From positions 1-64,000 of the forward strand of contig JAXGTO010000002.1 in NCBI GenBank assembly GCA_040774885.1: a DNA stretch of 64,000 bases, in the 5' to 3' direction. The notes below the pieces were generated by a model. It worked only from the letters and a program-made list of their open reading frames with translations, searched no databases and had not been told where the DNA came from. Source of the DNA: JAXGTO01 sp040774885 (GTDB taxonomy: Bacteria; Actinomycetota; Coriobacteriia; Coriobacteriales; Eggerthellaceae). The position numbers and the translations under genes are program-made. Of the stretch, positions 50,714-60,127 are shown one piece after another. Positions within the stretch are counted from its first letter, which is position 1. Each line of letters opens with the position of its first letter.

Positions 50714-53371
50714 ATGCCGGATACCGAAAACGACGAGAAGTCCACCAAGAGCGCCCAGGACTCCGACGAATCGCAACAGGGCAACGGAAAACCGCTGTGC
50801 CCCTACATGCAAAATCGCGAGTTGTCTTGGCTGGCCTTCAACGAGCGCGTGCTCGACCAAGGCGCCGACCCCAGCGTGCCGCTGTTGGAACGATTGCAGT
50901 TCGTCTCCATCTTCTGGAGCAACCTGCAGGAATTCTTCATGGTGCGCGTAGGCAGCCTTACCGATTTGAACCTGCTGAAAAAAGAAATCATCGACAACAA
51001 GTCGAATATGACGCCTTCCCAGCAGCTCGATGCGGTCTACGCCCGTTGCCATGAACTGTATCCGCAGCAAGAAAAGATCTACCTCAACCTCCAAGACGAG
51101 CTGGCCCAGGCCGGCATGCGACGGCTGGAGCCCGAGGCGCTCAACCAGGAGCAGGCGGCCTTCCTGCAAGATCATCTGGAAACCAACGTGCTTCCCTTCC
51201 TCAGCCCGCAGATCATCAACGCCCGCCATCCCTTCCCCCACTTGGCCAACGGCCAGCTCTATATCATCGTGCGGCTGTTGGAAGAAGAGGACAAGCCCAA
51301 AGAAGAGCAGACCAAGGCCGAACGGCAAGCAGCCAAAGAAGCGCGCAAGAAGGCGAAGGCCCTGGGTGCCGAAGGCGTGACGCTGGGTCTGGTCCCCCTG
51401 CCCCGCCAAGCCCGCCGCGTCATTCCCCTGCCTGGCGACGGATTCAACTTCATCTTGTTGGAAGATGCCATCGAGATGGCCATCTCCAATATCTTCAGCA
51501 TGTACAAGGTCAAGCACACCAACATCATCTGCGTCACGCGCAACGCCGACCTCGACGCCACCGAAGGCGCCGACGAACGCGAAGAGGATTACCGCGAGCA
51601 TATGAAGAAGATCCTCAAAAAGCGCGCCCGTCTGCACCCGGTGCGGCTGGAAAGCAAGCGCAAGCTTTCATCCACGGTGTCGGAATTCTTGATGGAACGG
51701 CTGGAACTCGAACAGTATCAGCTGTTCACCACGCGCGTGCCGCTCGATATGGGCTACGCATTCGGAATCGCCGGCATGGTGGACGACGAAACGCGCGCGG
51801 CCAACACCAGCAATCCGTTTTCGCCTGTATGGCCCGCCTGCATCAAACGCAACGCAAGTGTGATGGAGCAGGCGCGCGAACGCGAACTGCTGCTGTCGTA
51901 TCCGTACGAGAGCATGGACCCGTTCATCCAGATGCTGCGCGAAGCCGCACACGACCCCAACGTGGTATCCATCAAGATCACCCTGTACCGTCTGGCCAAT
52001 CAAAGCCACTTGGCAGAAGCCCTGATCGCCGCAGCGGAAGCCGGCAAAGAGGTCACGGCGCTGTTCGAGTTGCGCGCGCGTTTCGACGAGAGCAACAATA
52101 TCGAATGGTCGCAGCGCTTCGAGGAAGCGGGGGCCAAGGTGATCTACGGCTTCCATGATTACAAAGTGCATTCCAAGATCTGCTGCATCACCCGTCAAAA
52201 CGGCGACAAGCTGGAATACCTCACGCAACTGGGAACCGGCAACTACAACGAGAAGACGGCCAAGCTCTACACCGACTTCAGCTTCATCACTTCCAGCGAA
52301 GCCATCGGACGCGATGCCGTGGAGTTCTTCCGCAACATGGGCATGGAAGTCGCCAGCCGCAACTACCAGACCATCTGGGTGGCCCCGTTGCAGATCAAGC
52401 AGAACATCTGCTCGGGAATCGATGAGCAGATCGCACTGGCCAAAGAAGGCAAGCCATGCGGGCTCTTCTTCAAGACCAACAGCATCACCGACAAAGACAT
52501 CATGGAAAAGCTTGAGCAAGCCAGCCGCGCCGGCGTTCCCGTCACGTGCTTGGTACGCGGCATTTCGTGCTTGTTGCCGCAAGTCAAAGGGCACACGGAG
52601 AATATTCGCGTCCTTTCGATCGTGGGCCGCCTGCTGGAACACAGCCGCATCTACGGATTCGGCCCCCACGACCAAATGAGCATCTACCTTTCGAGCGCCG
52701 ATTTGATGACGCGCAACATGGACAAGCGCATCGAGATCGCCTGGCCTGTTTTGGACGACACGCTGCGCCAGGAAGTGATCGATTACACCGATACGTGCCT
52801 GCGCGATACCGCGAAGCTGCGCGAACTGCGTGCCGATGGGACCTATACGGCGCTGCGCTCTCTGGCCCAAAAGGGCGACGAGCCGTTCAACAGCCAAGAG
52901 CACTTGATTGCGGAAGCACGCGAGCGTTCGGAGGCTGCTGCAAAATTGGAAGGCGACGGCAACGGATTCGCCAAATTGAAGATGCAGGCAACCGGTGCGG
53001 CGGCGCATCCCGCCCAACAGACGACCGTCGATCTGGAAGAAACGTTCCGCGAAGCGCTCAAGCACGAGGTGCCCGAAGACGAGGCCGATGAGTTGGCCGC
53101 TGTGGCCGTAGCCGCATACGAAGCCGTCACCCACCAGACTGCTGGCGAAGACGATGCACCCGCAGAAAAGTCCGACGCGCAATCTACCACGCAACCAGCG
53201 GCTTCGAAGGAAGCGACTGCACCAGCGGCCGCCTCGAAGCAAACTGGTGCGCCGACGACGACAGACTCTGCATCGGCAACGGGAACGTCGCAGAAGGCTG
53301 CAGCCGCCCCCGCGACCCCGCCGCGCAAGCACGGCTTCTTCTGGCGCCTGTTCCACCCCAACGAACGATAG
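50714..53371 (+). CDS. ppk: Polyphosphate kinase 1 with long C-terminal tail
   Basis: An 885-residue membrane-associated enzyme that makes polyphosphate from ATP. The N-terminal domain starts NRELSWLAFNERVLDQ. The core has IKITLYRLANQSHLAEALI, the autophosphorylated His region YKVHSKICC, QLGTGNYNEKTAKLYTD and VRGISCLLPQVKG, and a second His in LEHSRIYGFG. Typical PPK1 ends near 700; here about 150 extra residues, rich in Ala, Thr, Glu and Lys, follow. ATG 50714 has GGGAG 6 nt upstream. Confidence 0.95.
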   Translation: MPDTENDEKSTKSAQDSDESQQGNGKPLCPYMQNRELSWLAFNERVLDQGADPSVPLLERLQFVSIFWSNLQEFFMVRVGSLTDLNLLKKEIIDNKSNMTPSQQLDAVYARCHELYPQQEKIYLNLQDELAQAGMRRLEPEALNQEQAAFLQDHLETNVLPFLSPQIINARHPFPHLANGQLYIIVRLLEEEDKPKEEQTKAERQAAKEARKKAKALGAEGVTLGLVPLPRQARRVIPLPGDGFNFILLEDAIEMAISNIFSMYKVKHTNIICVTRNADLDATEGADEREEDYREHMKKILKKRARLHPVRLESKRKLSSTVSEFLMERLELEQYQLFTTRVPLDMGYAFGIAGMVDDETRAANTSNPFSPVWPACIKRNASVMEQARERELLLSYPYESMDPFIQMLREAAHDPNVVSIKITLYRLANQSHLAEALIAAAEAGKEVTALFELRARFDESNNIEWSQRFEEAGAKVIYGFHDYKVHSKICCITRQNGDKLEYLTQLGTGNYNEKTAKLYTDFSFITSSEAIGRDAVEFFRNMGMEVASRNYQTIWVAPLQIKQNICSGIDEQIALAKEGKPCGLFFKTNSITDKDIMEKLEQASRAGVPVTCLVRGISCLLPQVKGHTENIRVLSIVGRLLEHSRIYGFGPHDQMSIYLSSADLMTRNMDKRIEIAWPVLDDTLRQEVIDYTDTCLRDTAKLRELRADGTYTALRSLAQKGDEPFNSQEHLIAEARERSEAAAKLEGDGNGFAKLKMQATGAAAHPAQQTTVDLEETFREALKHEVPEDEADELAAVAVAAYEAVTHQTAGEDDAPAEKSDAQSTTQPAASKEATAPAAASKQTGAPTTTDSASATGTSQKAAAAPATPPRKHGFFWRLFHPNER

Positions 53372-53392
53372 GCTGCATGCAGCTGTCACCTG

Positions 53393-53425
53393 AAAACGGG
53401 ATGCCAATTCGGCATCCCGTTTTTC
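53393..53425 (+). terminator. Terminator of ppk
   Basis: A perfect 13-bp stem, AAAACGGGATGCC (53393-53405) with GGCATCCCGTTTT (53411-53423), and an AATTC loop, then a T-run. It begins 22 bp past the ppk stop. Confidence 0.92.
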
Positions 53426-53601
53426 ATTCCCCCACTCCTGCTTCCAATTGGCAGCGTCACCTTGCAGCAATATGGCGTTCCCGTTTCACCCCATTGCACC
53501 TGCAAACTCATGGAGCACCGATTCTTCGGAGCAACACGGCATCCCGTTTCACTCCTTCGCATCGCACTAGGGGCGTTTTGCTTTTCTGAGATCACCAAAA
53601 C

Positions 53602-53760
53602 GGCCTTTTCTGCAAAGAATTTGCGATACGGTACGCCTTCGACCCACGATTCAACGTCAAAAATGCGAACCTGTCGACAAAACCCCAGTTCAGCAAGATT
53701 CAATTCAGCAATAACTCCAAGAATGGAGTACCGTACCGCAAATTCTTTGCAGAAAACGGC
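53602..53760. repeat. Inverted repeat, 33-bp arms, in the ppk-asd gap
   Basis: Bases 53602-53634 and 53728-53760 are inverted copies that agree at 30 of 33 positions. The shared core, TTTTCTGCAAAGAATTTGCG, is read on opposite strands. They flank 93 bp with no gene. The 409-bp gap (53372-53780) holds the ppk terminator, this element, and two loosely similar CCCGTTTCAC stretches (near 53491 and 53547). An open frame of 156 codons runs through it on the minus strand but looks like a by-product. Confidence 0.8.
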
Positions 53761-53780
53761 GAATTTGCGTTCTCGGACAC

Positions 53781-54821
53781 CTAGGGCAAGAGCAGCTGGG
53801 CGATTTGAACGGCGTTGAGCGCTGCGCCCTTGCGGATTTGGTCGGCAACGACCCACAGCGAGATGCCGTGCTCGACCGACGGATCACAACGCAAGCGACC
53901 CACGTAGGTATCGTCGGTGCCGGCGAGAAGCCCCGGCATGGGATATACGTTGTTTCGAGGGTCGTCCATCAGCGTGATGCCGGGAGCCGCTTGGAGCGCG
54001 ACGCGCGCTTGGTCGACGGAAATCGGTCCATCGAACTCGATGTTGACGGCTTCTCCGTGACAGCGCAAAACGGGCACGCGCACGCACGTGGCGCACACGC
54101 CGATGTTGTCGTCGCCCATAATCTTCTTGGTTTCGACCACCATCTTCCATTCCTCTTTGTACGAGCCATCTTCCATGGGCACGTCGATATGGGGGATGGT
54201 ATTGAAAGCGATCTGATCGCTGAATGCATCTATGGTGAGCTCCTCGCCGTCCAAGAATTGACGAGTCTGGTCGTAGAGCTCGGCCATGGCCGCGGCACCC
54301 GCTCCGCTGGCCGCCTGATACGTGGAAACGACGATGCGCTTGATAGGGGCGATGTCATGCAACGGCTTGCAAGCAACCACCATCTGGATGGTAGAGCAGT
54401 TGGGATTGGCGATGACGCCCGAATGGCCGGCGATGGCGTCTGGGTTTACTTCAGGCACCACCAGGGGAACGTCGTCATCCATGCGAAAGGCGCTGGAGTT
54501 GTCGATCATCACGGCCCCTGCATCGCACACCGCCTGACGCATCTTCTTCGAAACGGAAGCCCCGGCGGAAAACAAGGCGATGTCGACTCCGGCAAACGAA
54601 TCCGTCGTCATTTCCTCAACCGTCAAATCGCCGGCAGGAACGTCGCCGCAACCGTCGAAAGGAAGCTTCTTGCCTGCACTGCGCGCTGAAGCCAATGCCC
54701 TCACCTGGGAAGCAGGGAAATCAACGTCGTGCAGCACCTTGAGGAATTCCGCTCCCACCGCACCGGTGGCGCCGGCGATGGCCACAACAGGACGAGCGGG
54801 CATCTTCACGTTCCAAACCAT
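53781..54821 (-). CDS. asd: Aspartate-semialdehyde dehydrogenase
   Basis: A 346-residue NADPH enzyme. It reduces aspartyl phosphate to the semialdehyde for lysine, diaminopimelate, threonine and methionine. Motifs: VAIAGATGAVGAEFLKVL, SARSAGKKLPF, IDNSSAFRMDDDVPLVVPEVN, the catalytic Cys in ANPNCSTIQMV, and STYQAASGAGAAAMAEL. ATG 54821 follows GGGAG by 7 nt. It lies 198 bp after lysC, whose product makes its substrate. Confidence 0.96.
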   Translation of the reverse strand: MVWNVKMPARPVVAIAGATGAVGAEFLKVLHDVDFPASQVRALASARSAGKKLPFDGCGDVPAGDLTVEEMTTDSFAGVDIALFSAGASVSKKMRQAVCDAGAVMIDNSSAFRMDDDVPLVVPEVNPDAIAGHSGVIANPNCSTIQMVVACKPLHDIAPIKRIVVSTYQAASGAGAAAMAELYDQTRQFLDGEELTIDAFSDQIAFNTIPHIDVPMEDGSYKEEWKMVVETKKIMGDDNIGVCATCVRVPVLRCHGEAVNIEFDGPISVDQARVALQAAPGITLMDDPRNNVYPMPGLLAGTDDTYVGRLRCDPSVEHGISLWVVADQIRKGAALNAVQIAQLLLP

Positions 54822-55019
54822 GGTCAAACTCCCTATCTAGCGATTGCGTTCAATGAATGGATTGCAGGCCAGTATACGCCAGCAAGCGACATCGGAGCGC
54901 AGAATCGCCGCATTGGCTGCTCGAATGCATGCGCGTGCGCGGAAACCGGAGCCGACGAACCACGGCCCGATGACTTCGAATGACGGCACCATACCGCCGA
55001 GCTCGAGAAGAAACGCTGC

Positions 55020-56300
55020 CTAGCGACCTTTGTGCTTCTTGGCTTCCAGCTCTTCGGCCGAAAGGGACTTTTCCTCGAATACGCTGTCCGAATCAAGTCC
55101 GAACGCAGTGTGCAGGCAACGCACAGCCAGCTCCATCTGGGTGCCATCGATCACCATGGAAAGGCGGATGGGACTCGTCGAAATCATAAGGATGTTCACC
55201 TTGGCGTCGGCCAACGCGCTGAAGGCTTTGGCGGCGATGCCCGGCGTGCTCTTCATGCCGGTTCCCACAAGGCTCACCTTGGCGATATCTTCGTCGACTG
55301 CATACTCGCGGGCACCGATGACCGGCAAGGCCTGCTCAACCACTTCGCGGGCTCGCTTCAAATCGGCACCGGGACACGTGAACGAAATATCGGTCTGGCC
55401 ATGTTCCGAAACGTTTTGCAAAATCATGTCAACGCTCACGTTTCCGCTGGCCAATGCCGTGAATACGCGAGCAGCCACACCGAACTGGTCGGGGACGTCG
55501 CGGATGGTCATCTTGACTTCGGAGGTATCGTGCGCGATTCCGGAAATAACGGCGTGCTCCATGGAAGGATCGTCCTCCTTGATGAACGTGCCCAGGGCGT
55601 CGCTGAACGCCGAACGGGAATGTATGACAACATGATATTTGCGCGCCAGCTCGACCGCGCGCGTCTGCAACACGCCGGCGCCGGAACTGGCCAGCTCGAG
55701 CATGTCTTCGTAATTGATTTCGGAAAGCTTGCGGGCTCGCGGCGCCACACGCGGATCGGCAGTGTAGATGCCGTCCACATCGGAATAGATTTCGCAGACA
55801 TCGGCACCGATGCCATAGGCCACAGCCACGGCCGTCGTGTCGCTGCCGCCTCTTCCCAGCGTGGTGATGTCGCCATTCTTGTCGATGCCTTGGAAGCCGG
55901 CCACCACGGGGATTATTCCCTGTGAAATGGCTTTCTTGATGCGATCGGCATGCACCAAGGTGATTTTCGCCTTCGCATGCTCGGTATCGGTTTCAATGCC
56001 AGCCTGCCGCCCGGTGAAGCTCATGGATCGGTAACCGCGGGCTTCAACCGCCATGGCCAGCAATGTCATGGAAACTTGTTCGCCCGTAGAAAGCAATCGG
56101 TCCATTTCGCGCGCAGGGGGATTGTCGTTGATGGCGGCGGCCAATCCCACCAGCTCATCAGTGGTCTTGCCCATGGCGGAAACCACGGCCACCACGTCAT
56201 CGCCCTGCTGCTTGATGGATACCAGGCGCTTTGCCACATTCTGTATGCGCTCGGGAGAAGCAAGGGAGGTCCCCCCGAATTTTGCAACGATCAAAGCCAT
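55020..56300 (-). CDS. lysC: Aspartokinase
   Basis: A 426-residue kinase that phosphorylates aspartate. The catalytic domain (1-260) starts VAKFGGTSLASPERI and holds GRGGSDTTAVAVAYGIGADVCEIYSDVDGIYTADPRV (split over about residues 150-190). Two ACT domains follow (about 265-425; VAARVFTALASGNVSVDMI and GIAAKAFSALADAKVNILMI), which bind lysine or threonine for feedback control. This is the single-function, fused-ACT type. ATG 56300 has a weak AGAAAG site upstream; no lysine riboswitch is seen in the short upstream gap. It is followed by asd. Confidence 0.96.
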   Translation of the reverse strand: MALIVAKFGGTSLASPERIQNVAKRLVSIKQQGDDVVAVVSAMGKTTDELVGLAAAINDNPPAREMDRLLSTGEQVSMTLLAMAVEARGYRSMSFTGRQAGIETDTEHAKAKITLVHADRIKKAISQGIIPVVAGFQGIDKNGDITTLGRGGSDTTAVAVAYGIGADVCEIYSDVDGIYTADPRVAPRARKLSEINYEDMLELASSGAGVLQTRAVELARKYHVVIHSRSAFSDALGTFIKEDDPSMEHAVISGIAHDTSEVKMTIRDVPDQFGVAARVFTALASGNVSVDMILQNVSEHGQTDISFTCPGADLKRAREVVEQALPVIGAREYAVDEDIAKVSLVGTGMKSTPGIAAKAFSALADAKVNILMISTSPIRLSMVIDGTQMELAVRCLHTAFGLDSDSVFEEKSLSAEELEAKKHKGR

Positions 56301-56343
56301 GGTTGTCTTTCTGCTCGATTGGTCGTCGCATATGATAGCAAAA

Positions 56344-57585
56344 TCACTTGGATGCCTCCTGCACGCCAGCGGGCATTTTCCACAACAGCACAAAACCGAT
56401 GGCGAACAACACCACGATGGACAAAACACCCCACGACGAATTGCCGGTAAGTTGGGTGAACACGCTTACCAACAACGTCCCCATGACAGCGGCGTATTTG
56501 CCGAAGATATCGAAGAAACCGTAGTACTCGTTTGCTCGTTCTTTGGGAATGAGCTTGCCGAATTCCGAGCGCGAAAGCGCCTGAACGCCGCCCTGGAACA
56601 AGCCCACGCAGATGGCCAAGATCCAGAACTCGACGGCCGAGCGCAAGAAGAACGCAGCGAACAACGTGATGCCGCCGTAGGCCGCCACCGCCACCAACAA
56701 CATCCGCCGCGTGCCGAACTTCCCTGCAAGGCGCCCATAGGCGATGGCCGAGGGAAACGCCACGAATTGCGTGACCAGCAGCGCCAATACCAATTGGGTA
56801 GAATCGATGCCCAGGTCGGTGCCGTAACTGGTGGACATCTTGATGATGGTATGCACGCCATCGATGTAGAAGAAGAACGCTCCCATGAACATCAGCAGAC
56901 GCTTATCGTGCACGATGCTCGAAATGGTGCGCCCCAGCCCCGCGAATGCAGTCCGCACCACATGGGTGCCGCGCGGCTTGCCGTGTACCTGATGCACATT
57001 GCGGATAAGCGGGATGCTGAACACCACCCACCAGACAGCCGTGATGGCGAAAGCTATCTTCATGCCCACAGCCAAGGGAATGCCCACCGACGGCCCAGCG
57101 AGCACTACCGCCAAACAGGCGATGAACGGAACGCACGACCCGATGTAGCCCCAAGCGTATCCCTGCGAAGAAATCTCGTCATAACGCTTCTCTTCGGTGG
57201 CATCCACCAAGAAGGCATCGTAGAACACCATGGAGCCGTTGAGCATGACCGCAGTTATCACGTATACGATGAGGAACGGCAGCGCTTCGGTGGGAATGCC
57301 CAAAGCAGCGCACGCGACAGCACCGGTGCCGATGGTGCCGACCAGGAACTTCTTCTTATTGCCCTGGATGTCGGCCAAACTGCCCAATACGGGCATGAGC
57401 AGAGCCAAGATCAACGAAGCCACGGTCTCCGCATAGCCCCACGCCACCACTACGGAGCTGCCCGGTTCGGCCAATGTTTTGAAGTACACGGGAATGAGCG
57501 CGGTGGATAGAAGCACGAACGCCGAATTGCCCACATCGTAGAGAACCCAGCTGCGCTCGGTTCTATTCATGCCGTTTCGCTTCAT
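56344..57585 (-). CDS. MFS transporter, UMF1/Atg22-like
   Basis: A 413-residue polytopic membrane protein with about 12 spans. It resembles the UMF1 (Atg22-like) family: the opening SWVLYDVGNSAFVLL, the MPVLGSLADIQGNKKKFL loop between helices 2 and 3, and the SQGYAWGYIGS stretch in the middle are typical. GGVQALSRSEFGKLIPKERANEYYGFFD is a late family motif. The substrate is unknown; amino acids are suggested from the yeast relative. ATG 57585 has GGAAGG 6 nt upstream. The frame remains open far upstream across the divergent gene, which is coincidence. Confidence 0.85.
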   Translation of the reverse strand: MKRNGMNRTERSWVLYDVGNSAFVLLSTALIPVYFKTLAEPGSSVVVAWGYAETVASLILALLMPVLGSLADIQGNKKKFLVGTIGTGAVACAALGIPTEALPFLIVYVITAVMLNGSMVFYDAFLVDATEEKRYDEISSQGYAWGYIGSCVPFIACLAVVLAGPSVGIPLAVGMKIAFAITAVWWVVFSIPLIRNVHQVHGKPRGTHVVRTAFAGLGRTISSIVHDKRLLMFMGAFFFYIDGVHTIIKMSTSYGTDLGIDSTQLVLALLVTQFVAFPSAIAYGRLAGKFGTRRMLLVAVAAYGGITLFAAFFLRSAVEFWILAICVGLFQGGVQALSRSEFGKLIPKERANEYYGFFDIFGKYAAVMGTLLVSVFTQLTGNSSWGVLSIVVLFAIGFVLLWKMPAGVQEASK

Positions 57586-57667
57586 GCAAATCCTTCCGCA
57601 GATGGAACCGATGAGCCGCCATTCCGATACGCGCGTGTGTTTGCTTTGATTTGTACCCGCCATTCTG

Positions 57668-57696
57668 TTGGCCGATACCCCACCATTGTATATGAT
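57668..57696 (+). promoter_or_regulatory. Predicted promoter of the phospholipase-like gene
   Basis: TTGGCC (57668-57673), a 17-nt spacer, then TATGAT (57691-57696). The transcription start would be near 57703. Confidence 0.55.
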
Positions 57697-57704
57697 GGGC
57701 ACGT

Positions 57705-57718
57705 CTTTACCGGTAAAG
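57705..57718. promoter_or_regulatory. 14-bp perfect palindrome at the transcription start
   Basis: CTTTACC-GGTAAAG lies directly at or just after the predicted start of the phospholipase-like transcript and 24 bp before its ATG, a position suited to a repressor operator. Confidence 0.45.
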
Positions 57719-57741
57719 CCCAGTTTACGAAGGCGATGTCC

Positions 57742-58707
57742 ATGCCCGCGATCATGACGCACGATTTTTTCGGCCGCGATCTCCTGGAATCCCAGGATCA
57801 ACTCGTTGCAGACGGGCGCGATGCCCGCGATGCCTTCCTTTTGGGCAACCAAGGGCCCGACCCCTTGTTCTACCTGGTCATGGGACCCAAGCACCATAAA
57901 ATGCATCGCCTGGGGCACATGATGCACAACGAACGCCCCACGCAGCTTCTGGCCAATCTCAAAGAGGCGCTCCAGGTGCTCGACGATACGGAACGTCCCA
58001 TCGGCGAAGCCTACGCAAAAGGGTTTCTGTGCCACTACACCCTCGATGCGCACATGCATCCGCTCGTATTCTCGGAGGAATACCGGATCTGCGATGCCGG
58101 CGTGGATGGCCTGACGCGGGAAGATTCCAGCGAGGTCCATGGCGTCATCGAAAGCGAGTTCGACGAAATGGTCCTCTACACCGAACTCGGCGTGACCGTG
58201 GCCTCCTATTCCCCCGCCGACAACATCTTGAAGGCCGACCCGTATGTGCTGCGCACCGTGCAGAAACTCTACGCGTTCATGGCCCTCAAGACCTATGGCC
58301 TGGTCATCCCCACCGACTTGTACCCCAGCGCCATCCGTTCGTTTCGAAGGGGAGTCGCGCTGTTCTACTCCCCCACTGGGCAGAAACGCGCCATACTTTC
58401 CGATGTCGAAGAATTGGTGCGCCCCTATTCGCTGTTCCGCAGCATGAGCCACCGACCCATCGAGCTTGAAACGAGCATGTTCGACAATCACGACCACCAT
58501 CCGTGGACCGACCCCTTCACCGGAGTTCAGAGCACGCAGGGTTTTTGGGATATCTACCGCGACGCCCAAACCATCGCCCTGTGCAACATAGCCGCCTTCC
58601 AGAAAAAGGGATTCAACGAAGAAGCGGCCCGCGGTATCACCCATGACCTCAATTTCTCAGGCGACCACACCGAAGCGGTCTTGGAATTGGAAGGCAAAAC
58701 GGAATAG
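57742..58707 (+). CDS. Zinc-dependent phospholipase C-like protein
   Basis: A 321-residue protein of the Zn_dep_PLPC family. The His/Asp-rich metal motifs are MTHDFFGRDLL, NQGPDPLFY, HKMHRLGHMMHN and GFLCHYTLDAHMHPLVF, which supply the ligands of a multi-zinc site. No signal peptide is seen, so it seems cytosolic, unlike secreted phospholipase C toxins. Cytosolic members are common in Gram-positive anaerobes and have no settled role. ATG 57742 has GAAGG 8 nt upstream. It is followed 2 bp later by the TRIC-family gene. Confidence 0.83.
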   Translation: MPAIMTHDFFGRDLLESQDQLVADGRDARDAFLLGNQGPDPLFYLVMGPKHHKMHRLGHMMHNERPTQLLANLKEALQVLDDTERPIGEAYAKGFLCHYTLDAHMHPLVFSEEYRICDAGVDGLTREDSSEVHGVIESEFDEMVLYTELGVTVASYSPADNILKADPYVLRTVQKLYAFMALKTYGLVIPTDLYPSAIRSFRRGVALFYSPTGQKRAILSDVEELVRPYSLFRSMSHRPIELETSMFDNHDHHPWTDPFTGVQSTQGFWDIYRDAQTIALCNIAAFQKKGFNEEAARGITHDLNFSGDHTEAVLELEGKTE

Positions 58708-58709
58708 CC

Positions 58710-59483
58710 ATGCTCGAAGTCGTCCTCACCATACCGTTCTGGTTTGAAATGGTGGCTACCGTCACCGGTGCCATATCCGGCGCCATGAGCGCCTCACGTG
58801 CGAAATTCGACATCATCGGCGCTATGGCCATCGCAACGCTGGTCGGCTTGTTCGGCGGCGTGATGCGCGATGTGATGCTGCAAAATTACGGAATCTACGC
58901 CTTCCAAAAGCCCGAGCTCATCGTGGCCTGCGTCATCGCAGCCATCGTGGTGTTCTACTTCGGACGCCTGGTGAACTACCTCGACCCGGTAGTCGACCTC
59001 ATCGATTCGCTGTCCGTGGGCTTGTGGGGCATCATCAGCGTGGGCAAAGCGCTTTCGGCCGGCGTGGGAATCGTTCCGGCCGTTGTGCTGGGCATCGTCA
59101 CCGCCGTCGGCGGAGGCATCGTGCGCGATGTCATCATGAACAAACCGGTTGCGGTATTCCAGGCCGGCACGCTCTATGGCGGAGCAGCGGTCATCGGCTG
59201 CATCGTGTTCGCGTTGATGAAGACCAACCACATATTCGATGCATGGAGCTCGTACGCCTGCGTGGCGCTGGTGGTGCTGCTGCGTTATTTGAGCCTCTGG
59301 TTCGGTTGGCGGACCAAGCCGAGTCGCGATCTGACCGGCGATGTGGTCGATGCCGTGGCAAAGCCCGTCCGTGCGATAACCGGACGCCGCCCTCCCGCCC
59401 GCGTGCTGGATGAAGAGGAAAAGACCAAGAAGAAGATCTCGCAGCGCACGTTCAACAAGAAGCGCGACAAGAAGAAGAAATAG
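58710..59483 (+). CDS. TRIC-family cation channel (UPF0126)
   Basis: A 257-residue membrane protein with seven spans arranged as two similar halves. Each half carries the Gly-rich motif, LFGGVMRDVML in the first and VGGGIVRDVIM in the second, which line the pore in TRIC channels. Bacterial relatives (YadS/YicG) conduct monovalent cations or glycine. The last 60 residues are a cytosolic, strongly basic tail ending in Lys-rich KKRDKKKK. It is co-transcribed with the zinc phospholipase-like gene and ends 5 bp from the convergent DUF47 gene. Confidence 0.88.
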   Translation: MLEVVLTIPFWFEMVATVTGAISGAMSASRAKFDIIGAMAIATLVGLFGGVMRDVMLQNYGIYAFQKPELIVACVIAAIVVFYFGRLVNYLDPVVDLIDSLSVGLWGIISVGKALSAGVGIVPAVVLGIVTAVGGGIVRDVIMNKPVAVFQAGTLYGGAAVIGCIVFALMKTNHIFDAWSSYACVALVVLLRYLSLWFGWRTKPSRDLTGDVVDAVAKPVRAITGRRPPARVLDEEEKTKKKISQRTFNKKRDKKKK

Positions 59484-59488
59484 CCTCT

Positions 59489-60118
59489 CTAGGCGTTTTT
59501 CAAGATGATGGTTCCCATAAGATCGGCCACATGCTCGCATGCATCGGTGCATTCTTCCATCTTGGTGAAGATGCGCGACCACACCAGCACGCGCATGGGA
59601 TTGTCCATATCGACCGTATGGAGGTTGCGCACCAGCTTGAGGTAGAGCTGGTCGGCTTCTTCTTCCAATGAATTCACGTTGACGATGGCGTCTTTGAAAG
59701 CCGTCGACTTCTTGAAGTTGACGAATTCGTCCATGGCCCCGCACAACGCCTCGGCCTCGCGTTTGATGATGTCGGCCAGCTGATGGGCGTCTTTGTGCAT
59801 GAAATGGATATCCATCATGTAGAACAGTTGGATGATGTCTTCCATCTCATCGATGATCTCATCGAGGGCCTGCGAAAGCGACAGGATGTCATCGCGGTCG
59901 ATGGGAGTGATGAAGTCGGTGGACATGGCGGTGAACGTATCGTGGTTGATGACGTCGCCGCTGTGCTCGAGCTCATGGGCTTCGGGCAAGCGCGCGGCCA
60001 TCGCCTCGGCCGTGGTGAAGTTCTCGATGACGTCGATGAGCAGATCGGCTTCTTGGCAGGCGATCTGCGTCTGATGCTTGAACGCCTTGAAGTAGTCGTA
60101 TTTGGTCTTGCGGGGCAT
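59489..60118 (-). CDS. DUF47/PhoU-like Pit accessory protein
   Basis: A 209-residue all-helical protein of the DUF47 family, related to PhoU. It starts with a FKAFKHQTQIACQEADLL helix, then HELEHSGDVINHDTF with the metal-binding-type EHxGD pattern, and ALDEIIDEMEDIIQLF. DUF47 proteins are encoded with PiT carriers and tune their activity. It begins 9 bp after the pit gene. Confidence 0.9.
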   Translation of the reverse strand: MPRKTKYDYFKAFKHQTQIACQEADLLIDVIENFTTAEAMAARLPEAHELEHSGDVINHDTFTAMSTDFITPIDRDDILSLSQALDEIIDEMEDIIQLFYMMDIHFMHKDAHQLADIIKREAEALCGAMDEFVNFKKSTAFKDAIVNVNSLEEEADQLYLKLVRNLHTVDMDNPMRVLVWSRIFTKMEECTDACEHVADLMGTIILKNA

Positions 60119-60127
60119 CGATTCTCC

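Noticed and set aside
53386..53856. Minus-strand open frame of 156 codons
   Set aside because: It spans the ppk terminator, the inverted repeat and the end of asd. It has no ribosome site or domain, and is better explained by repeat sequence.
57586..58644. Upstream extension of the MFS gene frame
   Set aside because: The extension lies antisense to the phospholipase-like gene. The real start at 57585 has a good ribosome site and begins the membrane protein.
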